DNA of 39,364 nt from Bacteroidales bacterium (lineage in GTDB: Bacteria; Bacteroidota; Bacteroidia; Bacteroidales; VadinHA17), in the NCBI GenBank assembly GCA_003157015.1, contig PMIJ01000061.1:1-39364 (forward strand), read 5' to 3'. A program made the translations under genes and the position numbers. This document shows positions 16,110 through 24,381 of the stretch, piece by piece. Within the stretch, counting starts at the first letter, position 1. Each line of letters opens with the position of its first letter. The notes beneath the pieces are model-generated. The model searched no databases. It was not told where the DNA came from and saw only the letters and a list, made by a program, of their open reading frames with translations.

Positions 16110-17897
16110 TCATACAGCAAACTGCAATTCTGTTAGTGTTTTGTATAAGCCATTTTTATTGGTAAGCAGTTCACTATGGGTGCCTTGTTCAATAATTGTT
16201 CCATTCTCAAGAACAATTATTTTGTCAGCATTGCGAATCGTGGCGAGGCGATGGGCTATAACCACCGATGTACGTGCTTTCATCAGCTTATCGAGGGCTT
16301 CCTGAACAAGCCTTTCAGATTCAGAATCGAGTGAAGAAGTTGCTTCATCAAGAATCAGTATTTTTGGATTCTTGAGGACCGCCCGCGCAATGGCAATTCT
16401 CTGGCGCTGCCCGCCTGAGAGTTGTATTCCTCTTTCACCAACAATTGTATCGAGTTTATCTGGAAAGGTTTGGATAAATTCCCATGCATTTGCCTGCCGG
16501 GCAGCTTCAATTATCTCATCCTCTCCTGAACCGGGTTTTCCATATGCAATGTTTTCACGAATTGTGCCTCCGAACAGAAATACATCCTGTGGAACGATAG
16601 CCATCTGAGCACGAAGTGCCGTTATGGGGAATCTCCGGCTGTTACGCCCATCGAAAAGAATATTCCCGTTTACCGGCTCGTAGAATTTCAACAGGAGGGA
16701 AACGATAGTCGATTTACCTGCACCGCTTGGCCCGACGAGAGCTACCTGCTGCCCGGAGTCCACATTAAAGCTTACATTTTGCAACACAATATTTTCCTTC
16801 CTTGACGGGTACTCGAATGCCACCTCGTCAAAAGCAATCTGTCCGGCCAGGGTGTTAGCAGGATCGTGTATATATTCTTCATCCAGTTTTTCTGCGGGCT
16901 CGTCGAGAAGGAGCAGCAATTTTTCCGCAGCGCCGATTGCTTTCTGCAAGCGGGTATAAACTCCAGCCATGCCTGCAATATTCCCTGCTATAAAACCGGA
17001 ATAGATTACAAACGTGAATAACTGCCCTGCTGCCATTTGACCAGATGCAATGAGTGTTGCTCCCCGCCATATTACAGCTCCCATCGCCATAAAGAATGCC
17101 AGAACAATAAAGGACATTGCAGCCTGGTATTTGCCTCCTTTTATGCCGGCTTTTGCAACCTCATTGGTTTTTTCACGATATCGTTTTATCTCAAATAACT
17201 CGTTTGTAAAAGCTTTCACATTCTGTATCCCCTGGAGGGTTTCTTCGACAATTGTGTTTGATTCTGCAACATGTCCCTGGGCCTTTTTTGAATATCTTCT
17301 GATTGCCCTCCCCGAGAAGAAAGCGAAGAGCGCTACTGCAGGAAGAATAGTCAGCATGAACATTGTGAGCTTGAAGGAGCTTATTGTCATCAGGGTTATT
17401 CCTCCTATTATTAAGATAAGCTGAGATAACAGGTCGGCAAGAGTTGAGGTAAGGGAGTCCTGTAATAGAGAAATATCAGATGAAATGCGACTGTTCAGCT
17501 CACCAACCCTCTGAATGGCAAAAAAGCTCATAGGCAATTTTATCAGATGGTTGTATAGATGCTGGCGGATAGAAGCAAGTGTCTTTTCTGTAACTTCAAC
17601 AAAGAGGCGGATGCGGGAATAGGAAAAAATGGCCTGAACCAAAATAATTGCAAGCAGAATAAGTCCCGTATGGCTTATTTCGCTTATCATCTTTCCTTTG
17701 TTTCCCAGGTCAACCATGTTTCCCAGAAATTTTGGAAACATCAGGCTGGCTCCACTTGAAATCAGCAGAAACAACATTCCCAGGATAAATTTCCAGCGAT
17801 ATGGTTTAAGGAAACTATATAATTTCAGCAGTTCTTTCAGACCACTTCCTGCTTTTTTCTCTTTCTTCTTTTTTTCTAAAACTTCTTCCAGTTCCAT
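16110..17897 (-). CDS. ABC exporter, fused permease and ATPase (ABCB/MsbA type)
   Basis: Half-size exporter of 595 residues that works as a homodimer or with a partner, in the inner membrane. The six-helix membrane domain spans about 30-320 and the ATPase about 350-590. Visible motifs are Walker A GPSGAGKS (389-396), Q-loop Q437, signature LSGGQ (493-497), Walker B ILILDE (513-518) and switch H549. The N-terminus is unusually lysine-rich (KKKKEKKAGSG). The gene lies 64 bases after a PadR-family regulator in the same direction, which suggests a repressor-controlled multidrug or lipid exporter. The substrate is not predictable. Confidence 0.94.
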   Translation of the reverse strand: MELEEVLEKKKKEKKAGSGLKELLKLYSFLKPYRWKFILGMLFLLISSGASLMFPKFLGNMVDLGNKGKMISEISHTGLILLAIILVQAIFSYSRIRLFVEVTEKTLASIRQHLYNHLIKLPMSFFAIQRVGELNSRISSDISLLQDSLTSTLADLLSQLILIIGGITLMTISSFKLTMFMLTILPAVALFAFFSGRAIRRYSKKAQGHVAESNTIVEETLQGIQNVKAFTNELFEIKRYREKTNEVAKAGIKGGKYQAAMSFIVLAFFMAMGAVIWRGATLIASGQMAAGQLFTFVIYSGFIAGNIAGMAGVYTRLQKAIGAAEKLLLLLDEPAEKLDEEYIHDPANTLAGQIAFDEVAFEYPSRKENIVLQNVSFNVDSGQQVALVGPSGAGKSTIVSLLLKFYEPVNGNILFDGRNSRRFPITALRAQMAIVPQDVFLFGGTIRENIAYGKPGSGEDEIIEAARQANAWEFIQTFPDKLDTIVGERGIQLSGGQRQRIAIARAVLKNPKILILDEATSSLDSESERLVQEALDKLMKARTSVVIAHRLATIRNADKIIVLENGTIIEQGTHSELLTNKNGLYKTLTELQFAV

Positions 17898-17961
17898 ATA
17901 AATTGTTGTTGATAAATTAAATTATATTATTCAATGATATCTTAAAAAACACATTTTGTAT

Positions 17962-18477
17962 TTATTTAAGGCTGTCCTCTTCAGATATTGCTTTAATATC
18001 AGCAGACGCTTTAGCCATAATTTTTCGTATAGCTGTGACTTTTGAGTTGTCTTTGCTCACAGCAATTTTCCCTATAATATGCCGCATTTCAGATGTATAA
18101 TTCAGAATAGCCCTGACATCCTGAAGATATTCCTTGTCTGCGGAACCCCACAAGCTCCGGAAGCGTTCTTTTATTTTATCTGTAGTAGCTTTCTCTTCTT
18201 TAAGGAACCTCTTTCCTTCATCAGTTATTGTATAGACATTCTTCCCGTCCTTCCTGCAGGAAGTGACAAAATTCTCACTTTCCAGGAATTGAAGTATCGG
18301 ATAAATGCTTCCTGCACTCGGAGAATATAATCCATGAAAACGCTCTTCCAGGACTGTTGTTATATCATATCCATGAGATGGGCAATCCTTTACCATATCC
18401 AGAATTACATATTTCAAATCACCCTTTTTAAAAAGGCGTGATTTTCTTTGATTATCATGAAAGTTATCGCCAAACAT
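17962..18477 (-). CDS. PadR-family transcriptional regulator
   Basis: A 171-residue repressor of the PadR family, many of which respond to drugs or phenolic compounds. The winged-helix domain is at about 15-100, with the family segments LKYVILDMVKDCPSHGYDI and SAGSIYPILQFLESENFV, then the wing GKNVYTITDEGKRFL. The C-terminal helices (about 105-165) should form the dimer interface. It precedes the ABC exporter and probably regulates both; a palindrome overlaps its own promoter at 18515-18547. Confidence 0.94.
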   Translation of the reverse strand: MFGDNFHDNQRKSRLFKKGDLKYVILDMVKDCPSHGYDITTVLEERFHGLYSPSAGSIYPILQFLESENFVTSCRKDGKNVYTITDEGKRFLKEEKATTDKIKERFRSLWGSADKEYLQDVRAILNYTSEMRHIIGKIAVSKDNSKVTAIRKIMAKASADIKAISEEDSLK

Positions 18478-18514
18478 ATTCGGGACTCTTTTTATTATTA
18501 ATTATATTATCCTG

Positions 18515-18547
18515 CAAATATAACAATATATCGTAATATATTGCAAT
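18515..18547 (-). promoter_or_regulatory. padR promoter with palindromic operator between the core elements
   Basis: On the minus strand, ATTG (18544-18547) and the perfect -7 element TATATTTG (18515-18522) are 21 bases apart. The spacer is almost filled by a perfect 8-bp inverted repeat, CAATATAT and its complement (18524-18531 and 18536-18543), around a 4-base centre. A repressor bound there would block its own promoter. The match to a PadR operator is inferred from position and symmetry. Confidence 0.65.
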
Positions 18548-18685
18548 AGTCGTAATAAGTATTAAATGAAATATAGATTTTACAGTTGAATTCTGAGATC
18601 AGATGTCTGGGAATGAACTTATATAAATGTCTGATGTTTATAATTTAAAATATTTCCGGATAGTCATTCACTAATTGAAAATTTC

Positions 18686-19192
18686 ATGAAATTTTTTTTA
18701 AAAATCACCATGATCACGGTATTGGTGGTACTAAGCACCAATGTAATATATGCGCAAGCTATGCAGGAAAGTCTCAACCAGGTTGAGCTTATGAAACAGT
18801 TTATAGGAACCTGGAAAAATGAATCAATCAAAGATACTGTTTACACTGCGGAATTTAAACCATATGGAAACGGAGGCCTGGAATTCAGTCTGAAGGGCGT
18901 TACAGGAGGAAAGGTCTGGCTTGAAATAGTGCAGTTATGGGGATATGATAAAAAGAGCGATAAAATAGTTGTTGCCGGACTTATGAAAGACAGTCCGAAC
19001 ATTATGCTTCAGGCAGCCTGGTTCACAGATAAAAACAAACTTGAACAGGTTCCGCTTGAATTTGCTTCCGATCCGAAACAGGCTGCTTTTGTTGTGATAT
19101 TTGACTTCAAATCGCCTGATCTGGCAATAAGGGAGGAGTTTGTGAACAACAAATCTCTTGGAACTGAAACATATAAGCGGGTAAAAAATTAA
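18686..19192 (+). CDS. Small secreted protein of unknown function
   Basis: A 168-residue protein with a signal peptide (FFLKITMITVLVVLSTNVIYAQ, cleaved near residue 24). The mature part starts with LMKQFIGTWKNESIKDTVYTAEFKPYG and is rich in beta strands, as in small calycin/lipocalin-like envelope proteins in which a GTW motif opens the first strand. It is divergent from padR across 208 bases but shows no clear functional link. I do not recognise the exact family. Confidence 0.75.
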   Translation: MKFFLKITMITVLVVLSTNVIYAQAMQESLNQVELMKQFIGTWKNESIKDTVYTAEFKPYGNGGLEFSLKGVTGGKVWLEIVQLWGYDKKSDKIVVAGLMKDSPNIMLQAAWFTDKNKLEQVPLEFASDPKQAAFVVIFDFKSPDLAIREEFVNNKSLGTETYKRVKN

Positions 19193-19325
19193 GTGTAATA
19201 TTTTGAAGATATTTCCCCCTGGTTAAAATAAATTTGACTTTAAATTAATTACTAAATAACTTTGGTATGGATTTTGATTACATTTAGATAAACAGGAAGT
19301 ATTAGTCCTTATTAACCCAAAGGGA

Positions 19326-20078
19326 ATGAAAACAAAACTGGTTTTCCTGATCTTCTGCTCAATTTTATCTGCTGGCTGCCTGATTGCCCAAAAAGACAAT
19401 AACAAAATTACAATATATGGAACTGTGCTTAATGCTGACAGGGAGCCCATTGAAAATGCAATAGTAATGATCGACGGCGTAAAAACCAGGACAATAACCG
19501 ATTCCAAAGGGAATTATAAGATTAAGGTTGCACCAACAACTACCAAAATAGGCATCTTCACTTTTGGTTATGGATTACGGGAAGAAGATATCTATGGAAG
19601 GAGCCGGATAAATTTTAATTTTGAGAATCAGCCATCCTGGAAGTTACACGGCAGAGACGGGGGAATAAGTGTATTGGGTAGTCAGAAAATTCCAGTGGGT
19701 GAGGAATCAGTTGAAGTCGGTTATGCCCATATGAAAAGGAAAGATATTACAACCGATATCAGTTTTATTGACGGGACAAACAAAAAATATGCTTCCTACA
19801 GTTCTATCGCTGAAATGATTTGGAGGGAAGTTTCGGGGGTAAGAGTCATTGGATTGCCGGGGAACTACACAATTATACTTCAAGGTTCTGGTGATCTTTT
19901 TGGTTTCGTCTCACCACTAATTGTAATTGACGGTATGCCTGGCGGATCAATTAATGATATCCAACCTTCTTCAGTTGCCTCAATATCGGTACTCAAGGGT
20001 ACTGCAGCTGCAATTTACGGATGCCGGGGATATGGCGGAGCAATTATTATCAAAACCAAGACCTACGATGAGTACTAG
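19326..20078 (+). CDS. Plug-only TonB-receptor-like protein (carboxypeptidase-regulatory-like domain plus plug)
   Basis: A 250-residue secreted protein: signal peptide (about 1-21, ending GCLIAQ, possibly a lipoprotein signal with C18), then a CarboxypepD_reg-like domain (about 28-85, ITIYGTVLNADREPIENAIV), then a segment resembling the SusC plug (about 130-250). The plug part shows PLIVIDGMPGGSINDI and ISVLKGTAAAIYGCRGYGGAIIIKT, the region that in SusC-type receptors precedes the barrel. The gene stops right after the plug, so there is no beta-barrel, and the next 80 bases hold none. It is paralogous to the protein at 21728-22426. The role is unknown; a periplasmic partner or remnant of a receptor are both possible. 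Confidence 0.82.
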   Translation: MKTKLVFLIFCSILSAGCLIAQKDNNKITIYGTVLNADREPIENAIVMIDGVKTRTITDSKGNYKIKVAPTTTKIGIFTFGYGLREEDIYGRSRINFNFENQPSWKLHGRDGGISVLGSQKIPVGEESVEVGYAHMKRKDITTDISFIDGTNKKYASYSSIAEMIWREVSGVRVIGLPGNYTIILQGSGDLFGFVSPLIVIDGMPGGSINDIQPSSVASISVLKGTAAAIYGCRGYGGAIIIKTKTYDEY

Positions 20079-20158
20079 GAAGTGCTTTTTATTTTTCTAT
20101 AGGTGGTATTGGTGCTCAATCTTATTAAATATTCTTTTTCCGGGTTTAATACTGACAT

Positions 20159-20551
20159 TTAAAATCTGATTTTTAATCCGATCCCGTTCACTGACGCTAA
20201 ACCTTTAAACTTTACCAGTTCAGCTTCAATTTTGATATGCCGCTCTTTTGTCTTCCCTATTGCCCATAACGGAATTCCGACTGCCATTAGTCCAAGTCCC
20301 CCAATCATTAAAGTTCTGCCCGTGGCTACTTTATCGCCCGAAGATTCTTTGTTACCTTCATTATACATTCGCCAGTACAAAATATTACCAGCAAACAATG
20401 TCCCGCTTCCAACTACTGTTAATATAGTACCAATTCTTTCCATTCTTTTATCCTTTATAATAGCTTCCCCGAATATCATAGTGCTTTTTGACTGTGCAAA
20501 TACTGAAAATGCGAAGCCTGAAAGCAATAAAACAAAAATTAGTTTTTTCAT
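20159..20551 (-). CDS. Small membrane or secreted protein of unknown function
   Basis: A 130-residue protein with a clear signal peptide (MKKLIFVLLLSGFAFSVFAQ). It has two further hydrophobic, glycine-rich segments (IGTILTVVGSGTLFAGNILYW and TLMIGGLGLMAVGIPLWAIG) and a basic C-terminus. It converges on the plug-only gene upstream in the map. The pattern of a signal peptide plus a glycine-rich helical hairpin is common among uncharacterised Bacteroidota envelope proteins. No function is proposed. Confidence 0.7.
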   Translation of the reverse strand: MKKLIFVLLLSGFAFSVFAQSKSTMIFGEAIIKDKRMERIGTILTVVGSGTLFAGNILYWRMYNEGNKESSGDKVATGRTLMIGGLGLMAVGIPLWAIGKTKERHIKIEAELVKFKGLASVNGIGLKIRF

Positions 20552-20573
20552 TATCTTTCAATTGACAGGGAGG

Positions 20574-20852
20574 TCAATCTCCCGGTTTCAAAGATAAACT
20601 TTTACGCCGAAGTGGCATATCGTATTTGTCTAAAACCGGTTTCACGGATACTGACTTTCCTAAACTATGTACTGAATCTGCAATTAACATTATAGCAGAG
20701 CCTACCAATGCAGGTAAAACAACGTTGGCCAGGCGATTACTGATGATAATGCTGTCTATTACTCCTTCATACTTTTACAAGACTCTGATGATTCGTTTAA
20801 TGCAGTCTTCGGATGAAAACCATCGACAGTTTTGCTGAAATTTTCAAATAGA
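20574..20852 (-). pseudogene. Possible frameshifted remnant of a small protein gene
   Basis: On the minus strand two open segments join across one frameshift. The first reads LFENFSKTVDGFHPKTALNE and on to a stop (about 20767-20852). The second, in another frame, contains SNRLANVVLPALVGSAIMLI and ends at 20574. Neither has a good start and the second has no frame upstream. The join would give a hydrophobic C-terminus, but I recognise no family, so this may be chance coding-like sequence. Confidence 0.25.
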
Positions 20853-20856
20853 CAGT

Positions 20857-21540
20857 TTAATCTTTCAGACAACGAACAGAATAACCAAAGTGCTTATCGC
20901 TTGGGCTTCGATAAACATCTATGAGAGAATTGTATAAGCGTCTGTAGTAGGCACAAAAATCAGATTGTTCAGAAGAACTCCACCAACAACCGTTAGAGCG
21001 AAAATTGGAGGCATACGAGCCGTATTCACCAAATGCTCCGTCATGATTACGGTAGCCACCCGGAAGTGCAGTAAAACCGCTTTTGTTTGTAGCTCCTGCA
21101 TTTGGACTTTCCCAATGGGTTGTGCCTGTTTCTTTTAGTTTGCTGCCAGCTACGCTTTCCCCATCCAAATAGGTTGTCAGTGTCGTCCATTCTATATCAG
21201 TAGCGACATGCCAAGCTTTGGGGCATAATTTATTTGTATTTACTGTGTACCAGTTATATAAAGAGCCATACTTATTTTTATTTGTGGATGCATCATTATA
21301 ATACCAACAATATGCAGGGGTGGTTAATGCTCCCCAAGCTTTATCATCTGTAACCAATGGTATGGCTTTGCCATCATTGTATTTTGTGGTTTTTAAATTC
21401 TCAGCCATCCAAATCTGTTTGCCGATGGTTACAGTTTTGTAAACATTGCCATCAATATCTTTCACGTTCTGTGCTTGAATCCCTGCTAATCCTGGGCAAA
21501 TTAAAGTTGCGACAAATAATATTACATTCTTGTGATTCAT
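20857..21540 (-). CDS. FISUMP-domain secreted protein
   Basis: A 227-residue protein with a signal peptide (about 1-23, ending GIQAQ) and one Fibrobacter succinogenes major paralogous domain. Diagnostic segments are VKDIDGNVYKTVTIGKQIWM, AENLKTTKYNDGKAIP, YGSLYNWYTV, LCPKAWHVATDIEW, GFTALPGGYRN, WWSSSE and the end GYSVRCLKD. These surface or secreted proteins are frequent in Bacteroidota and Fibrobacteres, fold like C-type-lectin/formylglycine-type domains, and have no assigned biochemical role. An AGGAG ribosome site precedes the ATG. Confidence 0.92.
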   Translation of the reverse strand: MNHKNVILFVATLICPGLAGIQAQNVKDIDGNVYKTVTIGKQIWMAENLKTTKYNDGKAIPLVTDDKAWGALTTPAYCWYYNDASTNKNKYGSLYNWYTVNTNKLCPKAWHVATDIEWTTLTTYLDGESVAGSKLKETGTTHWESPNAGATNKSGFTALPGGYRNHDGAFGEYGSYASNFRSNGCWWSSSEQSDFCAYYRRLYNSLIDVYRSPSDKHFGYSVRCLKD

Positions 21541-21727
21541 TTTTGTTCTCCTTTTTAGATTTTGAATTTACGCTCTCATAATTCTAATTCATTATGTTAA
21601 AGTTAAGAAAGACAATGACACATTAAGGAAGGGAATGTCGCTGACATCAAATTTTTGATTTATTTTAATTAATGAGAAAAAATAAAAGCAGAAGCACGCT
21701 ATTTGTTACCAGCACCGGTCAGGGTCC

Positions 21728-22426
21728 TTACTTGTCAGATCCTTTTAAAAGATTTATAAGAATTACCCCATTGGAACCTCTGCTACCGTATATTGAAGCA
21801 GCTGATCCTTTCAGTACCTCAATTGATTTAACCATCAGAGGAAGGATGTTATCTATTGTAGTAACAGGAACTCCATCAACGACAAATAAAGGATCAGTAC
21901 CCGAATTTATTGATGTAGCGCTTCTTATAATTATGCTTGTCCCATTAACCTCGACCCCGGGAACTTCTCCTCGGATCATTTCATAAATAGTATTATAACC
22001 GGCATATTTTGATTTTGTTCCGTCTATCTTTCCTACCGGAACCATAAGATCTTTTTTCTTTACTTTTCCGTAACCGATATCAATTGGTTCATTTTCCGGA
22101 TCAGTTTTCTGGTACGGAATTGAGACTTTAAAGGTAAAATCAATATTTTTTCTGCCATTTATTACCTCTTCAATAATTCCGCCAGAAGAGGTACAAACGC
22201 CGATCTTTTTATTCTCCGGTCTGACTTTGATTTTATAAAATCCTTTACTATCGGTGATTTTACCTGTTTTTTCTCCATCGATCAAAATAATTGCATCGGC
22301 AACCGGAGTAGCTGTAACGTCAACAACAAAGCCTGAAATCGTAATTTTTTTCCCGGATTTCTGACAGTATAATTCCGTAATTGAAATTAAAGGCAGAAAA
22401 ACGCATAGTAATATTCTGATTTTCAT
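21728..22426 (-). CDS. Plug-only TonB-receptor-like protein, second copy
   Basis: A 232-residue paralogue of the protein at 19326-20078 on the opposite strand. It has a signal peptide (about 1-21), a CarboxypepD_reg-like domain (ITISGFVVDVTATPVADAII...ITDSKGFYKIKV) and a plug segment with VDGTK-like IDGTKSKYAGYNTIYEM, DPLFVVDGVPVTTIDNI and IEVLKGSAASIYGSRGSNGV. It ends after the plug, without barrel strands. The shared layout (IDGTxxKYAxYxxIxEMI, LKGxAAxIYGxRG) shows the two copies arose by duplication. The absence of any barrel in both argues that plug-only is the functional form rather than decay. Confidence 0.82.
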   Translation of the reverse strand: MKIRILLCVFLPLISITELYCQKSGKKITISGFVVDVTATPVADAIILIDGEKTGKITDSKGFYKIKVRPENKKIGVCTSSGGIIEEVINGRKNIDFTFKVSIPYQKTDPENEPIDIGYGKVKKKDLMVPVGKIDGTKSKYAGYNTIYEMIRGEVPGVEVNGTSIIIRSATSINSGTDPLFVVDGVPVTTIDNILPLMVKSIEVLKGSAASIYGSRGSNGVILINLLKGSDK

Positions 22427-22645
22427 ATATATAATAATGATAAGTTAAAATTAATTTTAAAGAAACACTGAATAATCTTTACAATAGATATAGCAGAATT
22501 GTTATCTTTCTATTAAGTCATTTATGTAATCACCTTTAATATGCTCATTCCCAGGGAAAATATCAATTTTGATCGTTTCCGTTAAGTTTTCTAATTGTGA
22601 TTCCAGGAATCATGTTGTATTTTCTCCCTTATGCCTTCAATTGTT

Positions 22646-22720
22646 TAATCTTATCTTTCCTTTTTAAAGATAAGATTATTTTGTGACTCTCCGAGTATAC
22701 TCTTATAAGATAAGAGTATA
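22646..22720. repeat. Two tandem perfect hairpins
   Basis: Stem one is TAATCTTATCTTT (22646-22658) with its complement at 22666-22678 around a 7-base loop. Stem two is TATACTCTTAT (22696-22706) with its complement at 22710-22720 around a 3-base loop. Both share a TCTTAT core. They could be a factor-independent terminator pair, a small RNA, or a protein-binding array. Confidence 0.6.
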
Positions 22721-23023
22721 AATACCACTGTTAATTATATCGTCTTCTGATTACGAGATAGCCCATAGATGACTAACATTATGTGCATAGATTCAGGTCA
22801 ATAGGTACTGTAAATTTGAATTGGGGACAGATTCTGATTAATCCTGCTTCATTTCAAGATCTCAAGAATTCATGATACATATCGCCTGAATATGTGAATT
22901 ATGTAACTTATTTGTAAAAGTTTATAACGACTTCAGGAGCCAAATGTCCTATTTTTGTATCGTGAAAATCCAAAAAATTAACACATTTGACCGTTCAGTC
23001 TGTTCTCTTAAGTTAATTAATAT

Positions 23024-23087
23024 AAATACCATTCATCTGAACATTGTAATCTGTGGATGGGTTTTTAATGAAAGATGAATGGCATTT
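23024..23087 (+). promoter_or_regulatory. Long hairpin in the probable 5' leader of the LVIVD gene
   Basis: AAATACCATTCATCT (23024-23038) pairs with AGATGAATGGCATTT (23073-23087), 15 bp with one G-T pair, enclosing 34 bases. Near-repeats ACACATTTGACC and ACACTTTGACC lie on either side of the hairpin (about 22980 and 23105). A structured leader or the footprint of a small mobile palindrome would both fit. Confidence 0.4.
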
Positions 23088-23142
23088 ACTAAGGTAAAAG
23101 CCGAACACTTTGACCACATTTAAATTCTAAAAAACAAATACT

Positions 23143-24381
23143 ATGAAACAATTATTGATTTTCTGTATTACAATGTTCCTTATAGGAATTGGTTGTAAAA
23201 AAATCGATGATCAGGCAATTAGTAAGCCATCTGATAAAATAGTATTCCCAAATATGTTAATTAATAACAACCTTAATTCATTAAATGCAAGAATTTCATT
23301 AACTGATAATACACCTGCATATATTTTTGGAGATACGTCAAAAAAAACAATGAAAAGTAGTAAAGGAACATTGAGTTCTTCGGTAACTATTAACCTGATT
23401 GCACTTTTATCACCCCCGGTATATAACGGTGAAGTTTTACAGGCCTCACATGTACGGATAGTGGATCATTATGCTTATGTAACATACAACACCCAAGGTC
23501 CCAGATATTTGGGTGGAGTTGATATTGTTGATATAAGCTCTCCATATAATCCTGAATTGGTATCTAGTGTTGTTTTTATTAATCAGGAAACTAATAAAGG
23601 CAAAGATGTAAGTTCAGTGGATGTAAAATATTCACCTTCTACGCAGAGTAATACTTTTCTATGGATTACCGGAGCTGATGAAACTCGTGATAGCGCATTT
23701 GTAGAAAGATATGAACTGAATTCATCCAATCAATTTGAATCAGGCCAATCTGTAAATTTCTCCCTAAAAGGTTATGTTGGTACTGATGTAAGATTTTACA
23801 ATGACAAAGTTTATGTAACATCTGGTACTGGAGGAGGATTGACTATATTAGACAGTCAAATGAAAGAAGTGAGTTTTATGAATATTGAAAATGCCCGTTC
23901 AGTTGATGTTAATAAAGATTTTGAAATAGCACTTGGTGGAAATCCCGGTCATTTATATAATCCTGGAATTTGGGATAAAGAAATTGGTGGAGCAAATGAT
24001 CCTGATGCAAAATCCATATTAAGATTATACAATAAATTTGCTCTTGTTGCCCTTGGTGAAGAAGGTTTAAAATGTTATGATGTATCTTCTAATATGCCTT
24101 CCGCGGTAATATCAGCATTACCTGGACCAACAGTTCCTGAAGGTGAATCACCCTTGGATTATGTTACTAACGGAGTGTCGGTCTCCGATAATGGCTGGGT
24201 ATATATAGCAAATGGCGCAGGAGGATTGGATATTGCTAAAATAGATACCGATGGTCAGTTAACATGGATGGGTAATGTTAACCTTGAGTCATCAGTTAAC
24301 TTTGTTGAGGCTAGTGCAGATTATGTATTTGTTGCCAGAGGTGTACTTGGATTGAAAATATTAAAAGTTACAGAAAATTAG
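23143..24381 (+). CDS. LVIVD-repeat surface lipoprotein
   Basis: A 412-residue lipoprotein: signal peptide with Cys18 in the lipobox (FLIGIGCKK). The rest is made of beta-propeller-type LVIVD repeats, seen as HVRIVDHYAYVTYN...GVDIVDISSPYNPELV, VRFYNDKVYVTSGTGGGLTILD and VSVSDNGWVYIANGAGGLDIAKID, plus a closing repeat before the C-terminus. LVIVD proteins are exported propellers of unknown binding partner, common in Bacteroidota and Cytophaga-like genomes. Its stop overlaps that of the converging glycosyltransferase gene by four bases. Confidence 0.88.
   Translation: MKQLLIFCITMFLIGIGCKKIDDQAISKPSDKIVFPNMLINNNLNSLNARISLTDNTPAYIFGDTSKKTMKSSKGTLSSSVTINLIALLSPPVYNGEVLQASHVRIVDHYAYVTYNTQGPRYLGGVDIVDISSPYNPELVSSVVFINQETNKGKDVSSVDVKYSPSTQSNTFLWITGADETRDSAFVERYELNSSNQFESGQSVNFSLKGYVGTDVRFYNDKVYVTSGTGGGLTILDSQMKEVSFMNIENARSVDVNKDFEIALGGNPGHLYNPGIWDKEIGGANDPDAKSILRLYNKFALVALGEEGLKCYDVSSNMPSAVISALPGPTVPEGESPLDYVTNGVSVSDNGWVYIANGAGGLDIAKIDTDGQLTWMGNVNLESSVNFVEASADYVFVARGVLGLKILKVTEN

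Larger units (their letters stand above)
22427..23142. other. Gene-poor region rich in perfect inverted repeats
   Basis: About 715 AT-rich bases with no convincing coding frame. It holds four inverted repeats: a 7-bp palindrome pair around one base at 22598-22612, a 13-bp hairpin at 22646-22678, an 11-bp hairpin at 22696-22720, and a 15-bp stem with one G-T pair and a 34-base loop at 23024-23087. A perfect -7-like TATTTTTG lies at 22950-22957, which would give the LVIVD gene a long 5' leader containing the last hairpin. Confidence 0.55.

Noticed and set aside
20626..20838. A 70-codon plus-strand frame containing GKTTLARRLL, which resembles a P-loop
   Set aside because: It is short, has no partner motifs of any NTPase, and overlaps the possible minus-strand remnant. 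The Walker-like match is probably chance.
22819..22838. TTGGGGACAGATTCTG, similar to ends of REP elements linked to TnpA-REP transposases
   Set aside because: No inverted partner and no transposase gene nearby; one short match is not enough.
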